DNA of 64,000 nt from Hsuehochloa calcarea (GCA_036346395.1 CM070609.1:28656223-28720222); one strand, 5' to 3'. Shown: positions 11,133-22,970, counted from the first letter of the stretch. A program made the numbers and translations. The notes: generated by a model from the sequence alone, not told the origin.

Positions 11133-14100
11133 TGTCGGGACCCAAATATGTACATCTGGACCCTTTTGTATACTACACTAGTTTAGGATCACGTTAGTGC
11201 ATATAGTATCAACATAGATGAATATCATTCCACACAAGATAAATATAAGAATAAATGACTAATTTGATTAGATAAATAGCAGTTTTGACCTTATGATCGA
11301 GTTTACAATTATTAAGCCGCGTAGGGCTGACACTAAATAAAGAAACGACAGCGGAACGAAAACAACTCCAGCGGATACCCATCGACTCACCACAAGCAAC
11401 CGACTGAGATCAAGATCTAACGATCACCATCCTAGTAAAGCCCCTCCTCGAAAGTAGGCGGCGATTCCTCCACTTCAGTTAAATGATTGTAGCAAGAACG
11501 AGTACTCCGAGTACTCAACAAGTTGTACCACAGAATACAATTATAGATGATGACTTATTCCAAAGAAAATAGCTTCTGTGGCTATTTTGCAATAAAGCAG
11601 CATTTGCAATTGAATGCAAATAATAGATTGAAAGCGTAATTCAAAACAAATATACAATAATAGTTTAACAATTGTTTTCACAAAGACAATAAGCATAATC
11701 AGTTTCTTTCAAACAGCTGCATAAATGTCCCCACACAGCTATCCCTCCCAATTGTTTTATGAAAATCTACTCCTCGTGTGAAATCCCCAAGCATGGACAC
11801 TATTCGAATAGATTATTTAACACTCTGCAGAGGTAGTACACTTTACCCACACATTATAACTAGTGTAGCTAGCACCAATCATAACAAAACCTTTCCGAAA
11901 TTTCATCTCAATAATTGACACGCCCGTTATGCTTACTGCTGGCACTAACCCCCACACAGGAGGTTAGCCTATCGTATACCGTTGGACCTGAAGACGGCGA
12001 ACCGCTCATAAATGTGAATCGCTACACAGACAGAAACACACCTCCACCCTGGCACACAGCTTAAACTATCTTCCTAAGTAGTTAACATCAAGACTCCAAA
12101 GCTTACTATGTTAGGCCCGTCCCATCAGGCATGTAGTTGTATATGTGTGGTTTAGTTCAATGGCGCACAAAGTTAAGTCCTTAATTAACCAAGGCGAGAC
12201 TGACAAATACTACCAACTATCACATTCATATTTTCCCGAGTGCATAGCTCCACCATATCACAATTCCATCACTCGTCTCAGTCTAAATATTTTCCCACCC
12301 TGTTGGTTAAGTACAACACATACCATCAACGAGCAACAGCATACTGCACACAGTTTTACACAAGTTCCATAATCACTTAATCAAGTTTATATTTGCAACT
12401 CAAATGATATTAATGACCCGTTGCATGGCTAAGAACACTCTTCGTATCTAACCAACCAACGTTGGTGCTATGATATTACTAACTAATAATTAACCAAGCT
12501 AGGGTGACAAAAGATTATGATAATACAATGAGCAAAGTGGATATAATCAAATTGGTGTATAGCTAATCCCAAAATATTTAAATAAATACTTAAAGTAAAA
12601 TGCAATAATTTGAATCAAGCTAATTTTGGAAAACTAGGTTCAACATGGTCAAAGGTACAACTTACCTTGGAACAAGTCTTGGTACTGGTCTTGAGCTTGA
12701 TCTACTCCTCCTTCAAAAGCTCCCGAAGTATCAACGTCTACTCGTAAACGAAAACAAATAACCAAATAAATACAAAAACAGAGTGATAAACAAACTCCAA
12801 AATTAACTGTCTCAAACCATCAATAGCGACCACGCGCGACAGAGATCGGCGGCTACCACGGCTTGACGACGGTGACTGGCGGCAAAAGGTGGTCATCTCC
12901 AGCATGCTAAAACTCCAGCGAAATCATCTAGCAGCTCCAATGCGGCGATGGAGGGCGACAAAGGGTTGAATGGCAACGAGGGCACATGAGGCGGATCAGG
13001 TTGATGGCTAATCGGTGGTGAAGGGCTCCGGCGGGGTTTTGGGTGTGCGCAAAAGAATCACAAAGGTGAGGCGATGCAGTTGAGCCATGCGCAAGATCCG
13101 ATGGTCGTCGGCGAAGAATAGGAATGCGCGGCGGCGATGAAGTAGAGAGGTGGCGAGGGCTTCGATCGTGTTGCAATGATACAACGATCCTCCAAATGAC
13201 GAGATGGTGCGCACCAGGTAGAACACGACCAAGTGAACCCGATGGTGTGGTCGATGACGACAGGAGCTCACTGATGGCGAACAAAATCGACGAAGAACAG
13301 CAGCAGTGAAGCTAGGGTTCGAGCTTTGATTCCGGCGAAGTGTCGACGAACTAGGGTTTTGGCTAGAGGGGATTGGTGGATAGGATTGAGGCGGTCATTT
13401 TGACATGCACACCAAGGCCTGAAGGGTCTATTTGGTTGGTGGGATGAAGTTGAATGGAATGAGATGGTACATGATGTATGAGATGATCATGAATGGAATG
13501 ATACAAGCAGTGTGTTTGGTTGGTTGGACCGGATGATACAAGTAGTGTGTTTGGTTGAATGGATTGGATCATACTGACATGTGGGCCCTACTACTGCTAG
13601 CTAGAAACATTGATGTGTGGGCCCGTACTGTCATTGGCTCATCACATTCACAGAGAGAAGCCACAACAGAGGAAAGACAGGGGAGGGTAGGGCGGCTCGG
13701 GGCGTTGCTCTTTGGCGGAGAGGGAGCTTCCAAGATGATGGGACAACCCCAAAAATGGGTCCTCGCGGGGAAGAGGAGTCCAGGGGTGACGGTGATGCGG
13801 TGGAAGGAAGATCACAATGGTGGTGCAACCACTGTCGGCGGCGGTGGCGGTGCTGTGTCAATGGCGGCGGCGCCGGAGGGAAGGAGGGGATAATATAGGG
13901 CACGCATGGGCAAGAGGGAGGCGAGCGGATGTCGTCGGTGCAGACGTTGGCGACAGGGGTGGACCAAGTCGGGCCGGAGTTGGAAGCCCATGGCGTCGTA
14001 GCGGGTCCATCGTGGCAGCGGTACTACAGGGAGGGGGAGGCGGAGTGGGTGGTATGGAAAGGAGGGGGGTGGCTTGGGGATGCCCCAGTAAAGGGGAATC

Positions 14101-14721
14101 AAGAAAGGGCTCACCAGGTGACGAACGACGATGGAGGCGGCGATTTTGGCCAGACATAGGGAAGAAGACCCAAGCGCAAGCTCCTGTGGACGATAAACAA
14201 CATTGGTTGGGGGCTTTTGCACTGCTTGCCCGGGAACATGAGGTGATGCGGGTGGCGGTGGATGAATCTCGCCGAGTTGGGGCGATAGGAGAGGTGGTGG
14301 CAGTGGCTGGCGCGGGCGTTGCCAGAGGGAAGGAAGATGGGGTAGAGAGGAGAGGGGCGTGAAGGATCTAAACCCGCCATTATGAGTTAATGGAGTGTTT
14401 TAGTGATTAATGATAAATCTATTTGTGAGCCTAATATTTTATTGTTATATCTAGTGTGTAGTCTCATTTGGATATAAAGATGAAATTCAACAAGGTATGC
14501 ATTAGACTTTATACTCTTATATATTGTTGCATTCCTCGGATCCAAAATATAGGTTGAACCCCACTATAAGCTTAACTTGAATATGTGCATATGTTCCTAT
14601 TACACATTTGTGTATACACATATTTAGGGGGAGTTCACTCTATATTTTATGGTTTCATTAGTGTTGATCCATATTCCGTTTTCCTCATATATTTGGATCT
14701 CTACTTTGAAACATATCTTTT

Positions 14722-14839
14722 TGAGTATATAAAACTTGTGTAGTTCTTGTATACTCATGTCTTGAGTATATAAAACTTATGTAGTTCTTGTATACTCATG
14801 TCTTGAGTATATAAAACTTGTGTAGTTCATATATACTCA
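14722..14839 (+). repeat. Three tandem 41-bp stem-loop units in LTR-A
   Basis: Units start at 14722, 14763 and 14804. Each begins TGAGTATATAAAACT and ends in TATACTCA, so the unit folds as a near-perfect stem of about 15 bp around the loop TGTGT (TATGT in the middle unit). Confidence 0.85.
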
Positions 14840-14935
14840 TGTTGTGTTACTTTCAATTATCCACATTCAATTTATGTGCAATTGAAGTGGTTATCATCAA
14901 TTACCAAAGATGGAAAGATTGAAGTATCTTGTCCC

Positions 14936-16015
14936 ACCATTATGAGTTAATGGTATGGTGTGGTAATTAATGATAATTATATTGTGGAACTAACATTTTC
15001 CATGAGTTAGATGAATAGGTTATGTTCCAAGGTGATGAAGACTTGGGATGATATCATGAGTTGATCGTCATCAAGTCAAGGGGTTAGAAGAAGATGCATC
15101 ATGTGTTGATGCATGTGAAGAGCTTGAAGAAATGGAAATCATCGTGTGACGATGATGTTCAAGAAGTAGACCCATCATGTGTTGATGGAGGTCTAGTGAA
15201 GGATGCATCATGTGTTGATGTGTATCAAGAAGAGGAGATAATCATGAGTTGATTATCAAGTCAAGAGAAGACCCAACATGTGTTGATGGAGGTCTAATGA
15301 AGGATGCATCATGTGTTGATGCATATCAAGACTCGGGATGGAGAAATCATCATGTGTTGATGTTGTTCAAGACAAGATCCCAAAGTGAAGAAGATCATCA
15401 TGTGTTGATGATTATCAAGTCAAGGACCCGGACTTGAAGTGATGATGTGTGTCATCAAGTTTCAAGAAGATGCAAGGTAAAGGTATGACTAGCTAGAGCT
15501 AAAGATGTGTTCCTAATCTTTTACCGGTCTTGGTGTTTGGTTGGAAGACTGAATTGCTGGTATAGGTTGTCGTACTATTAAGAGGGGTCTTGACTAGTAG
15601 CATGCGTTAGTCATGTGTTGATAGCTCATTGTACTTGTTCTAGCTCATCTATGTATGGAGCTATTATTTACGAATATATTTTACAAATAGCCGATGCTCA
15701 TGCATTTAATCTTTGTAGCATGGGACTATAATTTACAAATGTATTTTGCAAATGGTTGAAGTCCATGCACCTTAGCCTTGTGGCATGATGCTATTATTTG
15801 CGAATGTGTTTTGTAAATAGTTGATGCTCATGCTTGATTTCTTGTAGCATGTGACTTAAGTTTGCAAATGTGTTTTGCAAATGATTTGAGTCCATGTATC
15901 TTATTCCTTGTGGTATGATTCTAAAGTTGGCAAATATGTTTTGCAACTTGTTAGGAATCTTGTCTGTGATCTTTGTTGGCATGGCTTATCAATTGGCAAA
16001 TGTGTTTTGCAATTG
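14936..16015 (+). repeat. Array of short hairpins with TGTGT-type loops
   Basis: Clear members, stem then loop: 14936-14954 (ACCATTA, TGAGT), 15094-15114 (ATGCATCA, TGTGT), 15138-15156 (ATCATCG, TGTGA), 15172-15188 (CCATCA, TGTGT), 15206-15220 (CATCA, TGTGT), 15237-15257 (GATAATCA, TGAGT), 15304-15324 (ATGCATCA, TGTGT), 15348-15362 (CATCA, TGTGT), 15394-15412 (ATCATCA, TGTGT), 15797-15817 and 15861-15881 (TTTGCRAA, TGTGT), 15990-16015 (CAATTGGCAAA, TGTGT, one bulge). Another lies at 14377-14393 (CCATTA, TGAGT). Confidence 0.85.
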
Positions 16016-16541
16016 AAACTGTTGTGAAAGCCAGTGCTATTTTTCTCAGGATAATCGGTAGTTTCGGCGTTATAATCTGCGAACTACTCGCAAGCGTAGT
16101 AATCCGGCATGTTGAGAGCGGAACTACCGCATCTTTGGTTGGTCCGAAAATCCGACGGACGCTTTTTTCGAGAGACACCTCTTTGAGAATTTTTGCTCAT
16201 CCGAAGAGCGGTAGTACCGGTGTGTTAGGCGCGGAACTAGCGCCGCTCGGTGCTTCCGAAAATGAGCGCGGTACATTTTTCTAGAAGGTACCATGTGTTG
16301 GACCTGAGTGGAAGCGGTAGTACCGCCCATCAGAAACGGAACTACCGGAGTGCGGAACTACCGTGAGTTGGTTGGCAATAGTACCATATTTCACTTTTCA
16401 ACGACTAGTTTCTCATCTGATATAGCTGTTAATGTACTTGTTGTTTAGGTGCGGTAGTACCGGCCATTGAATGGCGATAGTACCGCATGTGCTAATTTTT
16501 TCAGCAGATTCTTCTCCAACGACTAGTTTTTATGTGTGGAC

Positions 16542-16549
16542 TATAAATA
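16542..16549 (+). promoter_or_regulatory. TATA box of LTR-A
   Basis: TATAAATA in the context GGACTATAAATACCCACC, about 770 bases before the LTR end and just downstream of the GC-rich palindrome cluster. This fits the LTR promoter. Confidence 0.6.
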
Positions 16550-18225
16550 CCCACCTTGGCTGGTTGGAGGAAGTTGTTGCTGGTGCCCATATTCATTCTT
16601 TGAGCAAAGAGCAAGCCTCCCATCTCTTATGTGCATGTGTTGCACTTAGTGAGCTTGGAGAGCAAATCCTAAGTGCATGTGTTGCCTTAGGTAGTGAATT
16701 GTGTATCCACTTGAGCTTTGACACTTGATTAGTTCAAGTGAAAGTTGAGCCTTGTTACTCTTGGTGTTTGCCGACACCTAGACGACATGGAGGCATCGTG
16801 ACCAGTGATCTTCTCAAGAAACTTGTGAGAAGGCCCGACGTGGTTGTGAGTGGTTTGGTGCTCACCATCTCCGAAGTGGAGGGAGACCAACCCGAGTGGA
16901 GCGAGGTGTTAGTTCGTGTTGGAACCGGTCCAAGTGGTTGGACTTACCTCGGAGGTGTTGGCTTAATTCGTGGAGCCGGTCCAATTCGTTTGGGCTTACC
17001 TCAACGTGGACTAGGGGAGATCGGCAAGTCTTCGATCACCACGGTAAAATATCATTGTGTCCATTGTGGTTTGATCTTGTGCTTTACTTTGAGCAATTTA
17101 CATTACTTGCTTTAATTGCTTATATATCTTTGTATGATTGCTCTCATTCAATTGTATTCATATTGTTGGTGCACTTAGTGAAGCCTAGTTGATTTATGTT
17201 TTTATTGTGTAGAGCTAATTGTTATTAGCTTCCGCATTATAAATTGGTTTTAGCTAAAGAAGTTTTTAAAACCGCCTATTCACCCCCCTCTAATCGGCCT
17301 CCTCGATCTTACATGGCGGCCCGTTGGGTGGGACTAGAGAGGGGGCGGTGCATTGTGGGTCGGTAGGAGACGCGGCGGTGGCAGCGTTCAGTGGTCTGGA
17401 GAGGGGGCAGTGCCCTTTGGTGGCACGGGAGACGAGCCGAGCGGGGCAGCGAACGCAACGCGAGTAGACCGCATGGTTCTAGCGAATTCACGGAACAAGA
17501 TGATTCTGAATCTCTGTGGCATATTTGCGTTCATGGAACGAGTCGATGCGGGAAGGCGTCGTTCGATGCAGTGAACCAAACACAAGACACATACCATTTC
17601 CCAAACGGAATGGTACGGGACCATCTCATGTAGTGAACCAAACGGAACCTAAATAGCCTGCAGCGGCTGGACCACGGGGGAGTCTGAGGATGGCATGGAG
17701 GAGAAGACTAGGGTGCGCATGACAAAAATGATGAATAGTAGCATGGAGTCGGGACCCACTTGTCAACGATGAAGGCTAGAAGAGTTGGCGTCACTTATGG
17801 CGCTGGCGAGGCTGGTAGGTGGGGTTAGGCGCGTGCAGGGGCAGAGAGAGAAAGGAGATGGGCTGGCTGTGGTTTGGACCGAAAAGAACAGGGGGTGGGG
17901 CAAGGAAATGGGTTTCAACCCAATTGATTTCCTGGGAATTTAATTAGCTTTTGCATTTTAGGAATACTAGAAAATCCAAATGAGAAATTAAAATTAGCGA
18001 ATGAACTTGGAAAAATACCAAACAAATCTCAAAAATATTTCTAAGCACAAAGAACTCAAATAAAATAGTTTTAGAATTAATTGATGTTCAGATTAATCAC
18101 ATTAAATTGTTTTGATATTTGAAAGTCTATTTAATCTTGATTATATCAAATAAATTTTGGTGATTTTTTCCAAGGGACTAAATTAGTCAAAAGGATTTTG
18201 AAACTCAGAAAATTGGGATGTTACA

Positions 18226-18410
18226 CCTGTGTCCATTGATCTCCACAGGAGGAGACGTGGAACCCCAACCTGATGCGAGTGGGGGGGAGGCAGTGAATGA
18301 ACGGTGAGGCGACGATGGCCCGTGTCGGCACAGTGCACGGTCTACTGTGTTGTATCGCCTCTTCCGAATGTGAGTGATGTGAAGGTTCATGTAGCCCTTT
18401 CCTCGTAGCA
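18226..18410. other. Unique spacer between LTR-B and duplication copy 2
   Basis: It begins with the right CCTGT target duplication of LTR-B. It has no recognised gene. It ends abruptly at 18410, where the duplicated block restarts. Confidence 0.6.
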
Positions 18411-21400
18411 TGCAATAATTTGAATCAAGCTAATTTTGGAAAACTAGGTTCAACATGGTCAAAGGTACAACTTACCTTGGAACAAGTCTTGGTACTGGTC
18501 TTGAGCTTGATCTACTCCTCCTTCAAAAGCTCCCGAAGTATCAACGTCTACTCGTAAACGAAAACAAATAACCAAATAAATACAAAAACAGAGTGATAAA
18601 CAAACTCCAAAAATTAACTGTCTCAAACCATCAATAGGCGACCACGCTGACAGAGATCGACAGCTACCACGGCTTGACGACGGTGACTGGCGGCAAAAGG
18701 TGGTCATCTCCAGCATGCTAAAACTCTAGCGAAATCATCTAGCAGCTCCAATGCGGCGATGGAGGGCGACAAAGGGTTGAATGGCAACGAGGGCACATGA
18801 GGCGGATCAGGTTGATGGCTAATCGGCGGTGAAGGGCTCCGGCGGGGTTTTGGGTGTGCGCAAAAGAATCACAAAGGTGAGGCGATGCGGTTGAGCCATG
18901 CGCAAGATCCGATGGTCGTCGGCAGCAATAGGAATGCGGCAGCGACGATGAAGTAGAGAGGTGGCGAGGGCTTCGACTGTGTTGCAATGATACAACGATC
19001 CTCCAGCGACGAGATGGTGCGCACCAGGTAGAACACGACCAAGTGAACCCGATGGTGTGGTCGATGACGACAGGAGCTCACTGATGGCGAACAAAATCGA
19101 CGAAGAACAGCAGCAGTGAAGCTAGGGTTCGAGCTTTGATTCCGGCGAAGTGTCGACGAACTAGGGTTTTGGCTACAGGGGATTGGTGGATAGGATTGAG
19201 GCGGTCATTTTGACATGCACACCAAGGCCTGAAGGGTCTATTTGGTTGGTGGGATGAAGTTGAATGGAATGAGATGGTACAGGATGTATGAGATGATCAT
19301 GAATGGAATGATACAATCAGTGTGTTTGGTTGGTTGGACCGGATGATACAAGTAGTGTGTTTGGTTGAATGGATTGGATCGTACTGACATGTGGGCCCTA
19401 CTACTGCTAGCTAGAAACATTGACGTGTGGGCCCGTACTGTCATTGGCTCATCACATTCACAGAGAGAAGCCACAACAGAGGAAAGACATGGGAGGGTAG
19501 GGCGGCTCGGGGCGTTGCTCTCTGGCGGAGAGGGAGCTTCCAAGATGATGGGACAACCCCAAAAATGGGTCCTCGCGGGGAAGAGGAGTCCAGGGGTGAC
19601 GGTGATGCGGTGGAAGGAAGATCACAATGGCGGTGCAACCACCGCTTGCGGTGGCGGTCTTTGTGTCAATGGCGGTGGCGCCGGAGGGAAGGAGGGGATA
19701 ATATAGGGCACGCATGGGCAAGAGGGAGGCGAGCGGATGTCGTCGGTGCAGACGTTGGCGACAGGGGTGGACCAAGTCGGGCCGGAGTTGGAAGCCCGTG
19801 GCGTCGTAGCGGGTCCATCGTGGCAGCGGTACTACAGGGAGGGGGAGGCGGAGTGGGTGGTATGGAAAGGAGGGGGGTGGCTTGGGATGCCCCAAAGGAA
19901 TCAAGAAAGGGCTCACCAGGTGACGAACGACGATGGAGGCGGCGATTTTGGCCAGACATAGGGAAGAAGACCCAAGCGCAAGCTCCTGTGGACGATAAAC
20001 AACATTGGTTGGGGGATTTTGCACTGCTTGCCCGGGAACATGAGGTGATGCGGGTGGCGGTGGATGAATCTCGCCGAGTTGGGGCGATAGGAGAGGTGGT
20101 GGCAGTGGCTGGCGCGGGCGTTGCCAGAGGGAAGGAAGATGGGGTAGAGAGGAGAGGGGCGTGAAGGATCTAAACCCGCCATTATGAGTTAATGGAGTGT
20201 TTTGGTGATTAATGATAAATCTATTTGTGAGCCTAATATTTTATTGTTATATCTAGTGTGTAGTCTCATTTGAATATAAAGATGAAATTCAACAAGGTAT
20301 GCATTAGACTTTATACTCTTATATATTGTTGCATTCCTCGGATCCAAAATATAGGTTGAACCCCACTATAAGCTTAACTTGAATATGTGCATATGTTCCT
20401 ATTACACATTTGTGTATACACATATTTAGGGGGAGTTCACTCTATATTTTGTGGTTTCATTAGTGTTGATCCATATTCCGTTTTCCTCATATATTTGGAT
20501 CTCTACTTTGAAACATATCTTTTTGAGTATATAAAACTTGTGTAGTTCTTGTATACTCATGTATTGAGTATATAAAACTTATGTAGTTCTTGTATACTCA
20601 TGTCTTGAGTATATAAAACTTGTGTAGTTCATATATACTCATGTTGTGTTACTTTCAATTATCCACATTCAATTTATGTGCAATTGAAGTGGTTATCATC
20701 AATTACCAAAGATGGAAAGATTGAAGTATCTTGTCCCACCATTATGAGTTAATGGTATGGTGTGGTAATTAATGATAATCATATTGTGGAACTAACATTT
20801 TCCATGAGTTAGATGAATAGGTTATGTTCCAAGGTGATGAAGACTTGGGATGATATCATGAGTTGATCGTCATCAAGTCAAGGGGTTAGAAGAAGATGCA
20901 TCATGTGTTGATGCATGTGAAGAGCTTGAAGAAATGGAAATCATCGTGTGACGATGATGTTCAAGAAGTAGACCCATCATGTGTTGATGGAGGTCTAGTG
21001 AAGGATGCATCATGTGTTGATGTGTATCAAGAAGAGGAGATGATCATGAGTTGATTATCAAGTCAAGAGAAGACCCAACATGTGTTGATGGAGGTCTAAT
21101 GAAGGATGCATCATGTGTTGATGCATATCAAGACTCGGGATGGAGAAATCATCATGTGTTGATGTTGTTCAAGACAAGATCCCAAAGTGAAGAAGATCAT
21201 CATGTGTTGATGATTATCAAGTCAAGGACCCGGACTTGAAGTGATGATGTGTGTCATCAAGTTTCAAGAAGATGCAAGGTAAAGGTATGACTAGCTAGAG
21301 CTAAAGATGTGTTCCTAATCTTTTACCGGTCTTGGTGTTTGGTTAGAAGACTGAATTGCTGGTATAGGTTATCGTACTATTAAGAGTAGTCTTGACTAGT

Positions 21401-22188
21401 AGCATGCGTTAGTCATGTGTTGATAGCTCATTGTACTTGTTCTAGCTCATCTATGTATGGAGCTATTATTTGCGAATATATTTTACAAATAGCCGAGGCT
21501 CATGCATTTAATCTTTGTAGCATGGGACTATAATTTACAAATGTATTTTGCAAATGGTTGAAGTCCATGCACCTTAGCCTTGTGGCATGATGCTATTATT
21601 TGCGAATGTGTTTTGCAAATAGTTGATGCTCATGCTTGATTTCTTGTAGCATGTGACTTAAGTTTGCAAATGTGTTTTGCAAATGATTTGAGTCCATGTA
21701 TCTTATTCCTTGTGGTATGATTCTAAAGTTGGCAAATATGTTTTGCAACTTGTTAGGAATCTTGCTGTGATCTTTGTTGGCATGGCTTATCAATTGGCAA
21801 ATGTGTTTTGCAATTGAAACTGTTGTGAAAGCCAGTGCTATTTTTCTCAGGATAATCGGTAGTTTCGGCGTTATAACTGCGGAACTACCGCTGTGCGGTA
21901 GTACCGGCATGTTGAGAGCGGAACTACCGCATGCTGGTTGGTCCGAAAATCCGACGGTACGTTTTTTCCAGAGAGACACCTCTTTGAGAATTTTTTGCTC
22001 ATCTGGAAGAGCGGTAGTACCGGTGTGTTAGGCGCGGAACTAGCGCCGCTCGGTGCTTCCGAAAATGAGCGCGGTACATTTTTCTAGAAGGTACCATGTG
22101 TTGGACCTGAGTGGAAGCGGTAGTACCGCCCATCAGAAACGGAACTACCGGAGTGCGGAACTACCGTGAGTTGGTTGGCAGTAGTACC
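18411..22188 (+). repeat. Tandem duplication, copy 2 (truncated)
   Basis: Near-identical to 12601-16385, including the LTR-B/TIR-element junction near 19245 and the TIR-element/LTR-A junction at 20162. Copy 2 stops inside LTR-A at 22188 and continues into unrelated sequence. The missing remainder (equivalent of 16386-18410) was deleted or replaced. Confidence 0.93.
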
Positions 22189-22880
22189 GTGGCCTCCTCC
22201 ACCTCGTCCCGGCCTCGTTGTTACCGGCCTCCCACGACCTCGTCGCCCCAGCCTCCCACGACCTCACTCTCTCTATTCCCCCTTTTGCTCTGTGATGTGG
22301 ATTACTACTGTGATGTGTTAGTACTCTCTGAATGGATTGAGTTGATGCTACTGTGATGTGGGTGATGCCGTGTTATTTTTAGTGCTTTGTGAATGGATTG
22401 AGTTGATGCTAATGTGATGCTGTGGCTATTGTGGGAAAGCTAACGAAAAGTTCAATCCGAAAATCCATATCAGATTTATTCGGGAGACTCGGGAGGCTCT
22501 AGACGAAGTGAAAACCCATTTTTGTTTTTTTTGCAATGAAAAAAGCTATCACGCATTTGTTCTAAACAAGAACCGCAGTGATAATACAATTACTGAGCGG
22601 TTCTAAACAAGAACTGCTGCGTGATAATTACTATCACAGGGCGGTTAGTGGTTAGAACCGTCATGAAAATAGACTATCACGAGCGGTTCTATTCACGAAC
22701 CGTCTGTGATAGTCACAGACGGTTCGTGAATAGAACCGTCTGTGATAGCCTTTTTCATAGATGGTTCAAAAACCGTCTGTGATGATCTCATGTCATTACA
22801 GACGCATAAATTCAGACGGTTCAAAAAACGTCTGTGATGATGGTTTAGAACCGTCTGTGATGAGGTTTTGTGTAGTAGTG
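22189..22880 (+). mobile_element. Orphan 3' end of a CACTA transposon
   Basis: It ends with GTTTTGTGTAGTAGTG at 22880, the reverse of a CACTACTAC... terminus. Before it are many subterminal motifs of the type CAGACGGTTC and GAACCGTCTGTGAT in both orientations (22555-22860). The 5' end and transposase are absent. The same motif family occurs in the large CACTA element that starts at 29159. Confidence 0.8.
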
Positions 22881-22970
22881 GTGGCAGTGCACATCTCACG
22901 GCAGGCTCACCTCCGTCCCCGGGCGGCGGTGGCTGCTGGCCACCGGACTGGCCCAAAGTCTTGTCCTCGA
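22881..22970. other. Short spacer
   Basis: GC-rich sequence between the CACTA end and the hAT remnant; nothing recognised. Confidence 0.4.

Larger units (their letters stand above)
12601..16385 (+). repeat. Tandem duplication, copy 1
   Basis: This block is repeated at 18411-22188 with an offset of 5810 falling to 5803 through small indels. It spans the end-to-end order LTR-B piece, TIR-element left end, LTR-A left two-thirds. The junctions between those elements are shared, so the duplication came after the insertions. Confidence 0.93.
14360..17313 (+). mobile_element. Solo LTR of family A (hairpin-rich)
   Basis: It starts TGAAGGATCTAAAC and ends in CTATTCACCCCCCTC...CTCGATCTTACA, a common 3' end of grass LTRs. 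Flanking pentamers GGGCG (14355-14359) and TGGCG (17314-17318) agree in four of five bases. Inside are three 41-bp stem-loops (14722-14839), an array of hairpins with TGTGT-type loops (14936-16015), GC-rich palindromes (16050-16490) and a TATA box at 16542. A second, truncated copy starts at 20162, and a split copy lies at 28419-29158 plus 44153-44770. No coding region follows. Confidence 0.85.
13435..17650. mobile_element. TIR DNA element nested in LTR-B
   Basis: The left end GGTCTATTTGGTTGG...GAGATGGTAC (13435) is mirrored at the right end by GTACGGGACCATCTC...AACCAAACGGAACC (17650), which gives imperfect inverted termini. Near-identical 8-mers GCCTGAAG (13427-13434) and GCCTGCAG (17656-17663) may be the target duplication, as expected for hAT, although six bases separate the right one from the terminus. 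After removal of LTR-A it is about 1.26 kb. It is GC-rich and has no recognised transposase. Confidence 0.5.
11133..18225 (-). mobile_element. Solo gypsy LTR (LTR-B), minus strand, interrupted by nested elements
   Basis: The minus-strand start is TGTAACATCCCAATTTTC (ending at 18225) and the end is CCCAAATATG-side TGTCGGGACCC at 11133, i.e. ...GGGTCCCGACA. A perfect 5-bp duplication CCTGT flanks it at 11128-11132 and 18226-18230. Blocks match the 3.1-kb LTRs at 29369 and 34998, for example the GAGTAGACGTTG...CTTCGGGA segment near 12700 (reversed). No primer binding site or internal domain follows, so it is a solo LTR. It is interrupted by a TIR element and LTR-A. Confidence 0.85.

Noticed and set aside
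11178..11181. CTAG before T as a Helitron 3' end
   Set aside because: The bases lie inside the end of LTR-B, which is defined by a perfect CCTGT duplication, and no good hairpin precedes them.
13812..14362. Overlapping 136-181-residue ORFs (also in copy 2 at 19427-20164)
   Set aside because: GC-rich frames on both strands within repeats; the two copies differ by frame-breaking indels, so no protein is maintained.
14936..15412. CRISPR-like array
   Set aside because: Short repeats with variable spacing occur inside an LTR of plant nuclear DNA, stems vary, there are no cas genes, and the spacers are not unique protospacer-like sequences.
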